A DNA stretch of 64,000 nucleotides, taken from assembly GCF_006539145.1 (NCBI RefSeq), contig NZ_BJML01000001.1, forward strand, positions 124,001-188,000. Reading direction: 5' to 3'. The number at the start of each line of letters is the position of its first letter. The first letter of the stretch is position 1. The notes beneath the pieces were generated by a model. That model saw only the letters and a program-made list of their open reading frames with translations. It ran no database searches and had not been told where the DNA came from. This document shows, piece after piece, positions 36,421 to 44,932 of this stretch. This DNA comes from Microbacterium testaceum (GTDB taxonomy: Bacteria; Actinomycetota; Actinomycetes; Actinomycetales; Microbacteriaceae). The position numbers and the translations under genes were made by a program.

Positions 36421-37706
36421 CGACGGCATCCGGTTCCGCCGAGGAGCACACGGGCGACGTTTCCGAGCTCCTCGCGCTCGTCGCGCGGCAGCTCGACCTC
36501 CGCATGCCCGAGATCGTCCGCGAGATGCGAGACCTGTTGGCATCCCGCATCGACGACCTGGGCGGCGACCCCCAGCTGGTCGAGATGCTGCAGGCGAGCA
36601 TCGAGGGCAACGTCACGACGATCTGCCACATCCTCGCGAACGGCATCGATCTGGAGAGCCTGCAGCCGACCACGGCCGCCGTCGAGTACGCGGCGCGTCT
36701 CGCGCAGCGCGATGTGCCCCTGGCGGCACTGACGCGCGCCTACTACCTGGGTCAGAGCATGTTCCTGCGGCTCGGCATGGACGAGGCCGAACGCCTCGGC
36801 GTGAGCGATCGCGTCAAGATCGACGTCGTCCGCGACATCGCCGACGTCGTGCACCGCTACATCGACTGGATCCTCCAGCTCGTGACCGGCGTGCACGAGC
36901 AGGAGCGTCGGCGCTGGTGGACCACCCGAGCGACCCTCAACGCGAGCATCATTCTCAAGGTGCTGCGCGGAGACTCCCTGCCGATCCGCGGGTTCGTCTC
37001 GGAGACCGGATACACGCTCGCACAGACGCACCTCGGGGTGATGGCCTGGTCCGACGTGGATGCCGAGGACGCGGCGCGCCAGCACGAGATCGACCATTTG
37101 CTGCGCCGACTGGCCACGGCGGTGCACTCGTCCGCCGCGCCGCTCATTACCGTGGTCGATCGATCCACGGCCTGGGCATGGTTCGGCGGGGCTCGGCTCG
37201 ACGCCGGAGCGCTGGCGCGGGTGGAGGACCTCGTGGCGACGGTGCCCGGCGTGCGGACCGCCCTCGGCGAGCCGGGCCACGACGTCGAGGGTTTTCGCCG
37301 AACGCACGAGCAGGCCGCGATCGCACGGCTCGTGGCGCTGTCGTCGCCCCGCTACCGGGACCGAGCGGTGGTGTCGTACGCCGACCCCCAGGTCGCGCTG
37401 GTCCAGCTGCTGACGAAGGATGCCACGGCGACGGCGACGTGGGTGCGCGAGGTTCTGGGCGACTACGCCGGTGCCGGCGAGCAGGCGCGCGTGATGCGCG
37501 ACACCGTCGCGGCCTACTACGCCGCCGACAAGAACGCGGTGCGCACGGCGGAGCAGCTCGGCGTCCACCGCAATACGGTGCGCCAGCGCGTAGACCGGTT
37601 CGAGGCCTCGGTGGGAGCGCGGGGAGTCGATCCCCTGCAGGTGGCGCTCGCCCTGCGGATCTACGACGACCTTCTGCTCGAGGGAGCCGACGCGCGCCAC
37701 ACGTGA
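36417..37706 (+). CDS. PucR/CdaR-type helix-turn-helix regulator
   Basis: A 429-residue regulator. An N-terminal helical sensor-like part (about 10-170, with TTAAVEYAARLAQRDVPLAA and YYLGQSMFLRLG) is followed by a GGDEF-like middle domain (LGVMAWSDVDAEDAARQHEI) and a C-terminal PucR HTH (NAVRTAEQLGVHRNTVRQRVDRFE, about 380-405). It is the last gene of the operon that begins at 31609 and probably controls it. GTG 36417 overlaps the preceding stop. Confidence 0.88.
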   Translation: MTTASGSAEEHTGDVSELLALVARQLDLRMPEIVREMRDLLASRIDDLGGDPQLVEMLQASIEGNVTTICHILANGIDLESLQPTTAAVEYAARLAQRDVPLAALTRAYYLGQSMFLRLGMDEAERLGVSDRVKIDVVRDIADVVHRYIDWILQLVTGVHEQERRRWWTTRATLNASIILKVLRGDSLPIRGFVSETGYTLAQTHLGVMAWSDVDAEDAARQHEIDHLLRRLATAVHSSAAPLITVVDRSTAWAWFGGARLDAGALARVEDLVATVPGVRTALGEPGHDVEGFRRTHEQAAIARLVALSSPRYRDRAVVSYADPQVALVQLLTKDATATATWVREVLGDYAGAGEQARVMRDTVAAYYAADKNAVRTAEQLGVHRNTVRQRVDRFEASVGARGVDPLQVALALRIYDDLLLEGADARHT

Positions 37707-37936
37707 CGGGCGTTGCGCCGCTCGGCGTGTCCATAAGCCTTCGACTTTCGCCACCAGCGTGCGCCTCGGCGTGCTGCCCCAGCCTCCCGGGTGTCGGTGG
37801 TGGGAGCTATCGTCGTGATCGCGAGGGCGACGTGGTCGCTGAACGGTGTGCGGCAAGGACGACGGTGAGCCCGCCGGCCCCGGTCGCGAGCCGCGGGCTT
37901 TGTCACGGGAACACGACGCAGACGGAGAGGATCGAC

Positions 37937-38296
37937 ATGGGAAAGCGCAAGACTCCGAAGGAAAGAGCCGACGAGGAGCGCCGGTACGCGCGGGCGTCGG
38001 CGGCGAGTTCCGATGACGAGTTCGAGCCGTTCTTCACCGATCCGAACCAGGCGATCCGCAACGTCGCCGCCCTGAATCCGATCGCCAGTGCTGCCGTGCT
38101 GGATCGTTTCGCCGACGACCGTTTCTGGAGCGTCAGGATCGCCGTGGCCGAGCATCCGTCGACCACGCGTGAGACGCTGTTACGTCTCCTGGAGACCGAT
38201 CCGCGGCGGCGCGGCGTCGTGCATCACGCGGCACGTGAGCGGCTCGAAGCCGAGGGTGTTCGTTTCGACGACGACGGGGGGATCGTCGCCGAGTGA
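37937..38296 (+). CDS. Small variant-LRR (LRV/HEAT-like) protein
   Basis: A 119-residue protein. A basic and charged start (MGKRKTPKERADEERRYA) leads into two repeat units, NVAALNPIASAAVLDRFADD and RFWSVRIAVAEHPSTTRETL followed by LRLLETD, which follow the leucine-rich-repeat-variant pattern (N-P-x-(A/T)-x-x-x-V-L-x-R-(F/L)-A-x-D, W-x-V-R-x-A-V-A-x-(H/N)-P-x-T). Such modules bind partners; function unknown. ATG 37937 follows GGAGAGG (37924-37930). The 230 bases before it contain no gene. Confidence 0.65.
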   Translation: MGKRKTPKERADEERRYARASAASSDDEFEPFFTDPNQAIRNVAALNPIASAAVLDRFADDRFWSVRIAVAEHPSTTRETLLRLLETDPRRRGVVHHAARERLEAEGVRFDDDGGIVAE

Positions 38297-38422
38297 CGCC
38301 CGGACTCTGTCGTTGACCTACGTCGTCACGTGCGGTGTTACGCCCCGCTACGCCCCAGATCGCCCGCCCCCGCGGCATCCCGTAGCTTCATCTCACCAAC
38401 CCCTCCGAAGGCAGGTGAAGCC

Positions 38423-38680
38423 ATGTCCCGCACGATCTCGTCGACAGTCCACCCGATCCAGCGCTGCATGGCAGCCTCGAACCCCTCAGCCTGGTGGGAC
38501 GGCCTCGTCATCGAGGCCAACGGCTCGACCGCAACGGTCGCCCTGCTGAACGGCACAACGGTTCAGCTGCGGATCGTCGGTCCGGCCGTCGATATCGAGG
38601 CGGGGGAGCCGGTGGCGTACCACCCGGTCGCCGAACTGCTCAGCGCGTCCGCGATCATCACGACCGCGCGCGCCGCATAA
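38423..38680 (+). CDS. Small hypothetical protein
   Basis: An 85-residue protein starting MSRTISSTVHPIQRCMAASN. It contains a short beta-rich core (WDGLVIEANGSTATVALLNG, then TTVQLRIVGPAVDIEAGEPV) that looks like a small SH3-like barrel. No family recognised. AGGTGAAG precedes the ATG at a good distance; I prefer it to the Arg/Pro-rich frame from 38330. Confidence 0.5.
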   Translation: MSRTISSTVHPIQRCMAASNPSAWWDGLVIEANGSTATVALLNGTTVQLRIVGPAVDIEAGEPVAYHPVAELLSASAIITTARAA

Positions 38681-38825
38681 CGGAGCGCCCGTCGACGTGA
38701 GTTCGGTGGGTGGTGCTTCGCGAACCGCTGCAGGCGATTGCGCCTTGGCGAAGTCGGGTCGCGACTGAGTTGATGCTTGTCGCGGTTGCGGGTTTGAGTC
38801 CGAGGCCCGTGATTGACTCGTGATT

Positions 38826-39212
38826 ATGAGCCCCATTGCGCAGGCCGCCCTTCGAGGTGGCATCCCGCTCGTCATCATGGGCGGAATCGGAAGTGCGCTC
38901 CTTCTTCAAGGGCAAGCGGAGAACGGACGCGCGACGCTCGCGGTCGCCGTCATAAGCGCTGCGGTTGCCGGTACCTCGGTCATCTATCAGATCGACCGCT
39001 GGTCGCTGCGACGGCAGTCAATTCTTCACTTCGCGATCATGGCGGTGACCGTGTTGCCTGCCCTTTTTCTCAGCGGATGGTTTGCGATAGATACTCCCGC
39101 TGGCGTTCTTCTTGTTATCAGCTTGTTTCTGTTTGTGGGATTCGTCCTCTGGTCGAGCTTCTACCTGATCTTCCGCGCGATTAACGCTCGACCGGCGCGA
39201 GCATCGCGCTGA
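38826..39212 (+). CDS. DUF3021-like four-helix membrane protein
   Basis: A 128-residue protein with four hydrophobic segments: QAALRGGIPLVIMGGIGSAL, TLAVAVISAAVAGTSVIYQI, LHFAIMAVTVLPALFLSGWF and VLLVISLFLFVGFVLWSSFYL, with basic loops. Size and layout suit the DUF3021 family of small membrane proteins, but this is by eye. GTG 38820 is an alternative start; no convincing ribosome site precedes either. Its GC is somewhat lower than that of its neighbours. Confidence 0.6.
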   Translation: MSPIAQAALRGGIPLVIMGGIGSALLLQGQAENGRATLAVAVISAAVAGTSVIYQIDRWSLRRQSILHFAIMAVTVLPALFLSGWFAIDTPAGVLLVISLFLFVGFVLWSSFYLIFRAINARPARASR

Positions 39213-39254
39213 GAAGCACCTCGCCCGCTCCCTGGTTGATGGCTGAAAAGCCGA

Positions 39255-39283
39255 GCGGCCGCCGACGACACGTCAGCGGCCGC
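39255..39283. terminator. Hairpin terminator between convergent genes
   Basis: GCGGCCGCCGAC (39255-39266) pairs with GTCAGCGGCCGC (39272-39283) with one G-T position, loop GACAC. On the minus strand it follows the copper-protein stop and is followed by a T-richer stretch (GGCTTTTC), so it mainly serves that gene; it can also stop the plus-strand gene. Confidence 0.65.
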
Positions 39284-39297
39284 GCGAAGAAGAGAAC

Positions 39298-39699
39298 TCA
39301 GGCGGTCATCGAGGCCATCATCGCCTCGCACTTCATGACCATGTCGTCGCAGGCCATGGCGCAGTAGCGGCACATCTCGTCCATGTCGCCGTGCGCACGG
39401 CACTCGGCAGCGCATGCCTTGCCCATGGTCATGCAGGCGGTCATCATGGCGCTCATCACGTCCATGTTCATGCCGGCGGGACGCATCATCATGTGCATCG
39501 TCGCCTGCGCCATCTCGACCATGTTCGAGCACATGGCGCAGCACGTGGCCATCTCGGCGCCGTGCATCATGTCGCTGCCGGCGCACATCGCCGCGGCCAT
39601 CGCACACGCGTTGAGCGACTGCATGCATTCCTGCATGGCATCCATGTCCATGGTCATCTCGCCCATGTCCATCGACTTCATCATGTCCATCGTGTCCAT
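39298..39699 (-). CDS. Four-helix-bundle copper-storage-like protein (Csp/DUF326)
   Basis: A 133-residue protein with 13 Cys (25, 32, 39, 53, 54, 57, 89, 96, 100, 110, 113, 117, 124) and 38 Met, with helix-spaced pairs such as C-x6-C and C-x2-C. The pattern EMCRYCAMACDDMVMKCEAM at the end and CAMAAAMCAGSDMMHG near 32 match four-helix-bundle copper-binding Csp proteins, which line the bundle core with Cys and load many Cu(I). There is no signal peptide, so it would be cytosolic, like Csp3. ATG 39699 follows GGGAG. The Met-rich N-terminus (MDTMDMMKSMDMGEM) is unusual. Confidence 0.88.
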   Translation of the reverse strand: MDTMDMMKSMDMGEMTMDMDAMQECMQSLNACAMAAAMCAGSDMMHGAEMATCCAMCSNMVEMAQATMHMMMRPAGMNMDVMSAMMTACMTMGKACAAECRAHGDMDEMCRYCAMACDDMVMKCEAMMASMTA

Positions 39700-39720
39700 C
39701 TGGATCTCCCGTGCTCTCGT

Positions 39721-39736
39721 CGGTTCGGAGGAACCG
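39721..39736. promoter_or_regulatory. Inverted repeat just upstream of the copper protein gene
   Basis: CGGTTC-GGAG-GAACCG is a perfect 6-base inverted repeat 22 bases before the ATG on the minus strand, close to the ribosome site. It could be an operator or a small leader hairpin; it does not match the usual CsoR palindrome. The remaining bases to the efflux gene (39737-39938) hold nothing I can name. Confidence 0.35.
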
Positions 39737-39938
39737 GAGGCCGCGGAGGGACTCCGGCGTAACCGAATGCTACGCCCGCGGCCCGGGCGATCGACAGGCC
39801 TCGGAGCAGGTTGATCAGGTCGTCGTCTCGTTGTATCGGGATCACCGCCGCTGGCCCTCCGGAGGCTGACCGTCGGCTACTTCGTGGCCGGAGCTCGAAG
39901 CGCTACCCGGGGCTCTGCTGCTGTCGTCACCGCATCCG

Positions 39939-41189
39939 TCAAGACGCCGAGGTGCCCGCGCTCGAGCGCCGCGTGACAGCGAGGGCTACGGCCGCAATCG
40001 CGGCGGCGACGACCATGACGACGGCCAGCGGTGCGGCGGTGCCCTCTCCGCCTAGGCTCACCAGCGGCGAGACCAGCGCGGCGAGGCCGAACTGCAGTGC
40101 TCCGAGCACGGCCGAGGCGCTCCCGGCGATCTGGGGGACGGCGCTGAGCGCCAGGGCGGTGGCATTACCGAAAACCAGACCCAGCGACCCGACGGCGGTG
40201 AACAGCGGCACCGTGAGCCAGAAAGCCGGCGCGCCGAAGAAGACGAGCAGCGCGAAGGCGACGGCAGAGGCGGTTACCAGCGCGATCCCGAGCGTCAAGA
40301 CGCTCTCGACCGAACGGGTGGCGGTGAGCTTGGGCGACAGGGCGCTCACGACCACCAGCGCCAGGGCGTTCAGGCCGAAGAGCAGGCCGTAGGCAACCGT
40401 GTCGAGTCCGAGCATGTTCTGGTACAAAAACGGCGACGCCGAGATGTACGCCATCATCACCGCGAAGCCGAAGGCGAACACGGCCGTGTAGCCGATGAAG
40501 GTGCGCGACCGCAGTGCGCGAAGGGGAGACCCGGATGCCACCCGCTCGGCGCGCAGCATGTCGCGGCGGGCGCGCAGATGCGTCTCGCGCACTACGGCGA
40601 GCACGGCGACGAGCATGGCGACCGATAGTCCCAGAACGATCGTCAGCAGGCCGCGCCACCCGATCGGTCCGACGAGCAGGCCCCCGAGGAGCGGTGCCAC
40701 GACCGGGGCGACACCGCCAACGATCATCATGAGCGAGAAGGCACGCGCGGCGGCCTTGCCGGTCGACAGGTCGGAGATGACCGCGCGACCGATGACCATT
40801 CCCGCTGCCCCACCGAGGCCTTGGAACAGACGCGCGGCGACGAGGACGGCGACGTTGGGCGCGAATACCGCGACGGCGCTCGCGAGCACGCAGAGGGCGG
40901 CGCCGACGACGAGGGGCGGGACGCGGCCGAAGCGGTCGGAGAGCGGGCCGAAGACGAGCTGCCCGGCGGTCACGCCGATGAGGAACGCCGTCAGTGTGAG
41001 TTGCACGGTCGTGGCCGAAGTCGCCAGCTCGACGGTCATCTGCGGGAATGCCGGCAGGTAGAGGTCGGTGGCGAAAGGGGCGACGGCGCTCAGGAGCCCG
41101 AGTACCAGCAGAAGCGGCGTCGTGATCCCCTTCGGCTGAAGGGAAAGGGGTGCCGCCTGCGTGCGGGAGGAGCCGGTGTCGATCGTCAT
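39939..41189 (-). CDS. Bcr/CflA-type multidrug efflux MFS transporter
   Basis: A 416-residue drug:H+ antiporter (12 helices, Bcr/CflA group): LLLVLGLLSAVAPFATDLYL at the first helix, GQLVFGPLSDRFGRVPPLVV (loop 2-3 signature), RLFQGLGGAAGMVIGRAVIS (motif C-like in helix 5 region) and SASPFLYQNMLGLDTVAYG in the second half. The D-L-Y-L-P-A-F-P stretch in helix 1 is characteristic. ATG 41189 is the start, as the longer frame crosses the operator and the MarR gene. Divergent from the MarR regulator, which likely represses it. Confidence 0.9.
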   Translation of the reverse strand: MTIDTGSSRTQAAPLSLQPKGITTPLLLVLGLLSAVAPFATDLYLPAFPQMTVELATSATTVQLTLTAFLIGVTAGQLVFGPLSDRFGRVPPLVVGAALCVLASAVAVFAPNVAVLVAARLFQGLGGAAGMVIGRAVISDLSTGKAAARAFSLMMIVGGVAPVVAPLLGGLLVGPIGWRGLLTIVLGLSVAMLVAVLAVVRETHLRARRDMLRAERVASGSPLRALRSRTFIGYTAVFAFGFAVMMAYISASPFLYQNMLGLDTVAYGLLFGLNALALVVVSALSPKLTATRSVESVLTLGIALVTASAVAFALLVFFGAPAFWLTVPLFTAVGSLGLVFGNATALALSAVPQIAGSASAVLGALQFGLAALVSPLVSLGGEGTAAPLAVVMVVAAAIAAVALAVTRRSSAGTSAS

Positions 41190-41190
41190 A

Positions 41191-41206
41191 GTTATGAAAG
41201 CATAAC
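41191..41206. promoter_or_regulatory. MarR-type operator
   Basis: GTTATG-AAAG-CATAAC is a perfect inverted repeat in the 45-base gap between the divergent efflux gene and the MarR gene, immediately next to the efflux start. Position and symmetry suit repression of both genes by MarR. Confidence 0.65.
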
Positions 41207-41234
41207 CGAACGGTGCGGCTGTTACAGTCGAGCC

Positions 41235-41699
41235 GTGCCCCCCTCGGTCTCTGACGGTGCTCTCGCCGAGCTCGCCGACGTCGTGATGCGCGTCGCGCGC
41301 GAGATCGATCCGAAGGGGCCACAGGCGCCCGACATCGTGCCGCTCACCGGCACGGAAGCCCTCGTCATGAGATGGGTGCACCACAATCCCGGCGCCTCAC
41401 CGAGCGCCGTCGCCAGAGCGACGGCGTTGCAGCGCAGCAACTGCAGCGTCGCGCTGCGCTCGCTGGTCGCGAAGGGCTTGATCGAGCGTCAGACCGCCCC
41501 GGATGACGCCCGCGTGACGCGTCTGCATCCGACCGCTCTTGCGGATGAGAGCGTGCAGAAGCTTCACGCGTACTGGGCGGGCCGCCTGCGGAGGGCGCTC
41601 GACGGCGATGAAGCCGGAGTGCAGGCGGCGGCGGCCCTGCTCGCCCGCATAGAAGAGGAACTGCGCCACGGTGGCGACCCTCCTCCGATGTCAAGCTGA
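41235..41699 (+). CDS. MarR family transcriptional regulator
   Basis: A 154-residue regulator with the MarR winged helix: LTGTEALVMRWVHHNPGASP, SAVARATALQRSNCSVALRS (recognition helix) and LVAKGLIERQTAPDDARVTR with the wing D-D-A-R motif. GTG 41235 is used; the longer frame from 40821 is antisense to the efflux gene. It probably senses the compound exported by the neighbouring transporter. Confidence 0.88.
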   Translation: MPPSVSDGALAELADVVMRVAREIDPKGPQAPDIVPLTGTEALVMRWVHHNPGASPSAVARATALQRSNCSVALRSLVAKGLIERQTAPDDARVTRLHPTALADESVQKLHAYWAGRLRRALDGDEAGVQAAAALLARIEEELRHGGDPPPMSS

Positions 41700-41789
41700 G
41701 GTCGCGCTGCGACAGAGCTCCGGGGGAGTTGATCACGTGATGCAGCGTGCGGAGCGCGAAGAAGTCGTTCTGCTGCGAACATCGTTGGA

Positions 41790-42152
41790 ATGAAGGTCCG
41801 TTTCGCGCGTCACACCGACCATCTCGACGACATCGTTCGGTTCTACCGCGACGGGGTCGGGCTCCCCGTGATGGGCGGCTTCGAGGATCATGCGGGATAC
41901 GACGGGGTGTTCCTCGATCTCCCCGGAAGTGGCGCGCATCTGGAGTTCACCACGGGCGGCGGTCACTCGGCGCCGATGCCGGATCCCGAGTCGGTGCTCG
42001 TTCTGTACTTCGACGACGATGAGGAACGCCAGAGCATCGCGGCTCGCCTTGCCGGGCGAGAGGTTTCGCCCTCGAACCCCTATTGGCGGACGCACGCTCT
42101 GGCGTTCGCCGACCCCGACGGGTTCCAGGTGCTCCTCGTGTTGGAGCGGTGA
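41790..42152 (+). CDS. VOC (glyoxalase/bleomycin resistance) family protein
   Basis: A 120-residue protein with two beta-alpha-beta-beta-beta modules: FARHTDHLDDIVRFYRDGVG, FEDHAGYDGVFLDLPGSGAH and LVLYFDDDEERQSIAARLAG, ending WRTHALAFADPDGFQVLLVLE with the D-P-D-G turn and terminal Glu typical of the fold. Metal ligands cannot be assigned with certainty (His in H-T-D-H, Glu in L-E-F and L-L-V-L-E). Possible dioxygenase, isomerase or resistance protein. Confidence 0.85.
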   Translation: MKVRFARHTDHLDDIVRFYRDGVGLPVMGGFEDHAGYDGVFLDLPGSGAHLEFTTGGGHSAPMPDPESVLVLYFDDDEERQSIAARLAGREVSPSNPYWRTHALAFADPDGFQVLLVLER

Positions 42153-42194
42153 GGACGGCGTCGACCAAGCCTTGCGTCTGTAAAAGCCCTCGTC

Positions 42195-42797
42195 CTAGCG
42201 TGCCCGGATGCCGACCGACTTCAGCTCCAGCCCGGCGAGGCGCTGCATGACGACGGGGTCGCCTCGGCGCCAGGCGCTCACAGCGTCGGGATCGACTTTC
42301 GCGAGAACGCCGACCTTCTGATGCGTGAGGGCCCGCAGGGCGAGAAGGTCGGTGGTGAGGCCTGAACGCACCAGGTTGCGGGTGCGCGTCGCGCGCGAGA
42401 TGAAGCGCAGCCGCGGGACGAGCCACACCAGCAGAACGATGAGGATCGGCAAACCCGCGACTCCCACGCCGAGGGCGATCGCCGCCTGCCGGACGAGGTC
42501 TTGCTGTGTCTGGCCGACGGCCGTGAGGGTGTCGCCCGCGGAGCTCGCCGTGGTGAACGGACCGCTGATCCCCTCGCCGATGAACGGGACTCCTCCGAGG
42601 CGGGTGCCGGCGTCGGTCATTGACGTGCGGAAGTCCACGCCGGTCGCCTGAATCTGGCGGCCCAACTGCGCGAGCTGGTCGACGGCGGAGAAGACGGTGA
42701 CCCCGGCGGTGATGCTCAGCGCAATGAGCACGAGCGCGATGAGGTCGACGGTCACCTGACGCGCGCGCTGCACGGCGAAGTCGGAATACAGTTTCAC
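42195..42797 (-). CDS. Hypothetical two-helix membrane protein
   Basis: A 200-residue protein: short cytosolic start (MKLYSDFAVQRARQVTVD), helix LIALVLIALSITAGVTVFSA, an extracytoplasmic domain of about 65 residues (TDAGTRLGGVPFIGEGISGP), helix LGVGVAGLPILIVLLVWLVP, and a basic cytosolic tail with ALRALTHQKVGVLAKVDPDA. The layout resembles small actinobacterial sensor-like or scaffold proteins; family not recognised. Confidence 0.65.
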   Translation of the reverse strand: MKLYSDFAVQRARQVTVDLIALVLIALSITAGVTVFSAVDQLAQLGRQIQATGVDFRTSMTDAGTRLGGVPFIGEGISGPFTTASSAGDTLTAVGQTQQDLVRQAAIALGVGVAGLPILIVLLVWLVPRLRFISRATRTRNLVRSGLTTDLLALRALTHQKVGVLAKVDPDAVSAWRRGDPVVMQRLAGLELKSVGIRAR

Positions 42798-42854
42798 GCC
42801 GTCACTCTCCCGCGCGGGGAGTGCGATCGCGGGGAACGAAGAACGGGCGCTGCG

Positions 42855-43097
42855 TCAGCTCGACGGGCCGACCCGCCGGAACCGCGGGCCCGAGTAGCCG
42901 TCGCGTTCGACGTGCTCGGTGAACATCTCGATCGGGCGCACCCAGGACGAGTGATCGCCATAGAGTGTGCGGTAGGAGATGAAGACTTCTTCGGTCTCCG
43001 AGTGCTTCGCGGTGCCGAAGACCTCGTAGCGCTGGCCTTTGAAGTGCTCGTAGATGCCGGGTTCGATATCGACCGGCTCGCGGCCATCGGTCTTCAC
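42855..43097 (-). CDS. DUF1653 domain-containing protein
   Basis: An 80-residue protein matching DUF1653: IEPGIYEHFKGQRYEVFGTA, KHSETEEVFISYRTLYGDHS and SWVRPIEMFTEHVERDG, a small beta-rich fold of unknown function. ATG 43097 overlaps the upstream stop (ATGA), so the two genes are translated together. Confidence 0.9.
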   Translation of the reverse strand: MKTDGREPVDIEPGIYEHFKGQRYEVFGTAKHSETEEVFISYRTLYGDHSSWVRPIEMFTEHVERDGYSGPRFRRVGPSS

Positions 43098-43450
43098 GAC
43101 AATTCGGCAGGAGCCGTGTTGACCGTGCCGTCGGTGCGCGACTGCAGGTACTCGCAGAGCTTGCCGGTCGTGAAGAGTTCTTCACCGAGAGCGATGAGGT
43201 GCCCGCCCGAGAGTGGGAACTCGCCGGAGCGTTCGGAGAGCGATGCCGTCCACTTCCGCTCGCAATCGACGTTCAGCGAGATCGACGCGGGTCCGTGGTT
43301 GAGGTGGATCGCGACCATGCCGGATTCGAGGTGCTCGGGGTCGTCCTGACGCAGGACGTGCACGGTGGCGTGCGCCACACGGTCGTGCTTCTCGTACTCG
43401 GTGACCCACTCGTGGATCTCGGTGTAGGTGGGACGAGCGGCGCAGGTCAT
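43094..43450 (-). CDS. Hypothetical protein upstream of DUF1653
   Basis: A 118-residue soluble protein (MTCAARPTYTEIHEWVTEYE start; HVLRQDDPEHLESGMVAIHL and SERSGEFPLSGGHLIALGEE later) without a family I recognise. Coupled by a 4-base overlap to the DUF1653 gene, which suggests a shared role. Confidence 0.6.
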   Translation of the reverse strand: MTCAARPTYTEIHEWVTEYEKHDRVAHATVHVLRQDDPEHLESGMVAIHLNHGPASISLNVDCERKWTASLSERSGEFPLSGGHLIALGEELFTTGKLCEYLQSRTDGTVNTAPAELS

Positions 43451-43594
43451 GTATCGAGACTAGCCGTCCGGGCCTCGCGCGACGGCTGCTCTCATGCACC
43501 CTCTCGCGGCGATCAGAACGGCGCGGTCAGCGCGTGAGGTGGAGCACGACGAGACGGGCGCCGGCCGCCCAGCTCCGCGTCAGGTTCGGTCGTG

Positions 43595-44065
43595 TCAGCT
43601 GCCGGACCGCTGCACGCCAGCGAGATCGTGCAGGGCGCGGAAGCTCGCCTCGTGCTGCTCCCGGAGGGCCTCCCACCCGGCACTCGGGTCCATCGACTCG
43701 GGAGAGGGAATCGCTACCGCGAACCCGTGCTGGGCGCGCGGAACCGCCTCGCCGGGCAGCCGCAACTCCTGCGTGAATGCGCCGGTATCGGGCGCGAACG
43801 TCAGGGTGTGCGCGGCGATGTCGTGGTCCCAGTCGGCCGACGGCCACGACATGAAGGCGACGTGGCGCGGGGGATCGAGCGGGGCCGTGACGGACACCCA
43901 GCAGCCGTGGTGATCTTCGCCGGGGGAGAGGATCGTGTACGTCCCGCCCTCGCGGTAGATCAGCAGCGCTTCGCGGAACGGCTTTTGCGAGAACATGGCC
44001 GTGTAATAGAGGGCTTGCGCGTAGATCGGCTGTCCGAGGGTCAGGGTGACAGTCTGCTGCGGCAT
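43595..44065 (-). CDS. Hypothetical soluble protein
   Basis: A 156-residue protein with a mainly beta pattern (TVTLTLGQPIYAQALYYTAM, EALLIYREGGTYTILSPGED, HHGCWVSVTAPLDPPRHVAF) and a C-terminal helix. No signal peptide or catalytic motif is visible; family not recognised. Start ATG 44065 opens directly into the first strand. Confidence 0.6.
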   Translation of the reverse strand: MPQQTVTLTLGQPIYAQALYYTAMFSQKPFREALLIYREGGTYTILSPGEDHHGCWVSVTAPLDPPRHVAFMSWPSADWDHDIAAHTLTFAPDTGAFTQELRLPGEAVPRAQHGFAVAIPSPESMDPSAGWEALREQHEASFRALHDLAGVQRSGS

Positions 44066-44227
44066 CGGGTGGGTGTCCTCTCGAATGCGGGCGGGGTCTC
44101 CTCTATCCAGCCATGCGGGCCGCGGGCCGAGGTTGCGCGGAGCGAGGTCTTCGCTATGACGTTGCTGACCGCGCGCGGAACTCAGCGCAGACGTCGAGAC
44201 GCGGCATCCCTCGTCCGAAGGGAAATC

Positions 44228-44728
44228 TCACGCCACCGCCCGGACCACCCCCGTGATGATCAGCGTGATCACCGTCGTCCACAGCACGATCGCGGCGGCC
44301 TGCCAGGCGAGCACGCGCATCGGCGGCACGCCGGTGGAGGTGAGGGCCGCGGCGGTGAACTGCGTCGGCAGCAGCAGGGGGCCGAGCAGGCTCACGCCCG
44401 GGGTTCCGTAGCGGTGGTAGGCCTTTTCGAACTTCTCGCGGCGGGCGGTCGGGGGCTTCTCGATGGCGCCGCGGCGGGTGGTGACGGCGGTGCGCACGCG
44501 AGAGGTCGCGAGCACGACCACGGCGACGCAGATGATGTTGCCGACCGCGCCGGCGATGGCGGCGACGATCGGAGGGATGCCGCCGATGATGCCGATCGCC
44601 GCGGCACCTTCGCCCTCGATGAACGGCACGGCACCCGCGAGGGCGAGGATGAGCGGTTGGACGAGGTCGGGCACGTCGGCGACGAGGCCCTGGAAGCCGA
44701 GGATGAGGTCCGACACGGGATTCGACAT
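44228..44728 (-). CDS. Small multidrug export protein (Sm_multidrug_ex family)
   Basis: A 166-residue membrane protein with about five hydrophobic segments. Landmarks: LILALAGAVPFIEGEGAAAI near residue 27 (the P-x-x-E-x-x-x-A signature of the small multidrug export family), IVAAIAGAVGNIICVAVVVL, and YGTPGVSLLGPLLLPTQFTA near 107. Transport by the family is poorly tested. ATG 44728 is chosen because the longer frame has no hydrophobic content. A perfect palindrome lies 115 bases upstream. Confidence 0.85.
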   Translation of the reverse strand: MSNPVSDLILGFQGLVADVPDLVQPLILALAGAVPFIEGEGAAAIGIIGGIPPIVAAIAGAVGNIICVAVVVLATSRVRTAVTTRRGAIEKPPTARREKFEKAYHRYGTPGVSLLGPLLLPTQFTAAALTSTGVPPMRVLAWQAAAIVLWTTVITLIITGVVRAVA

Positions 44729-44842
44729 GGGGACTCCGGGGGAATGAGGACGCGGCGTGTTCCGCGGTGATTCCATCCCATCGGCGGGCGGCTCGTCGCG
44801 GCAGTGTCGCGGTGTCACGACCGGGCGGGAAAATGCGGCGCC

Positions 44843-44868
44843 CCACCCCTGACGAATGTCAGGGGTGG
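44843..44868. promoter_or_regulatory. Perfect 26-bp palindrome with core TGACGAATGTCA
   Basis: Arms CCACCCCTGAC (44843-44853) and GTCAGGGGTGG (44858-44868) flank GAAT. It lies between the divergent small export gene and the 95-residue gene at 44933. The core and the left flank CCACCC recur at 46896-46913 before the histidine kinase gene, so both are probably bound by the two-component response regulator at 48117. Confidence 0.65.
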
Positions 44869-44932
44869 CCTTCACGGCGTCTTCCGGATCGCGTATCGTC
44901 GCAAGCCCCGTGGCCGATCCGAAGGAGGAACC

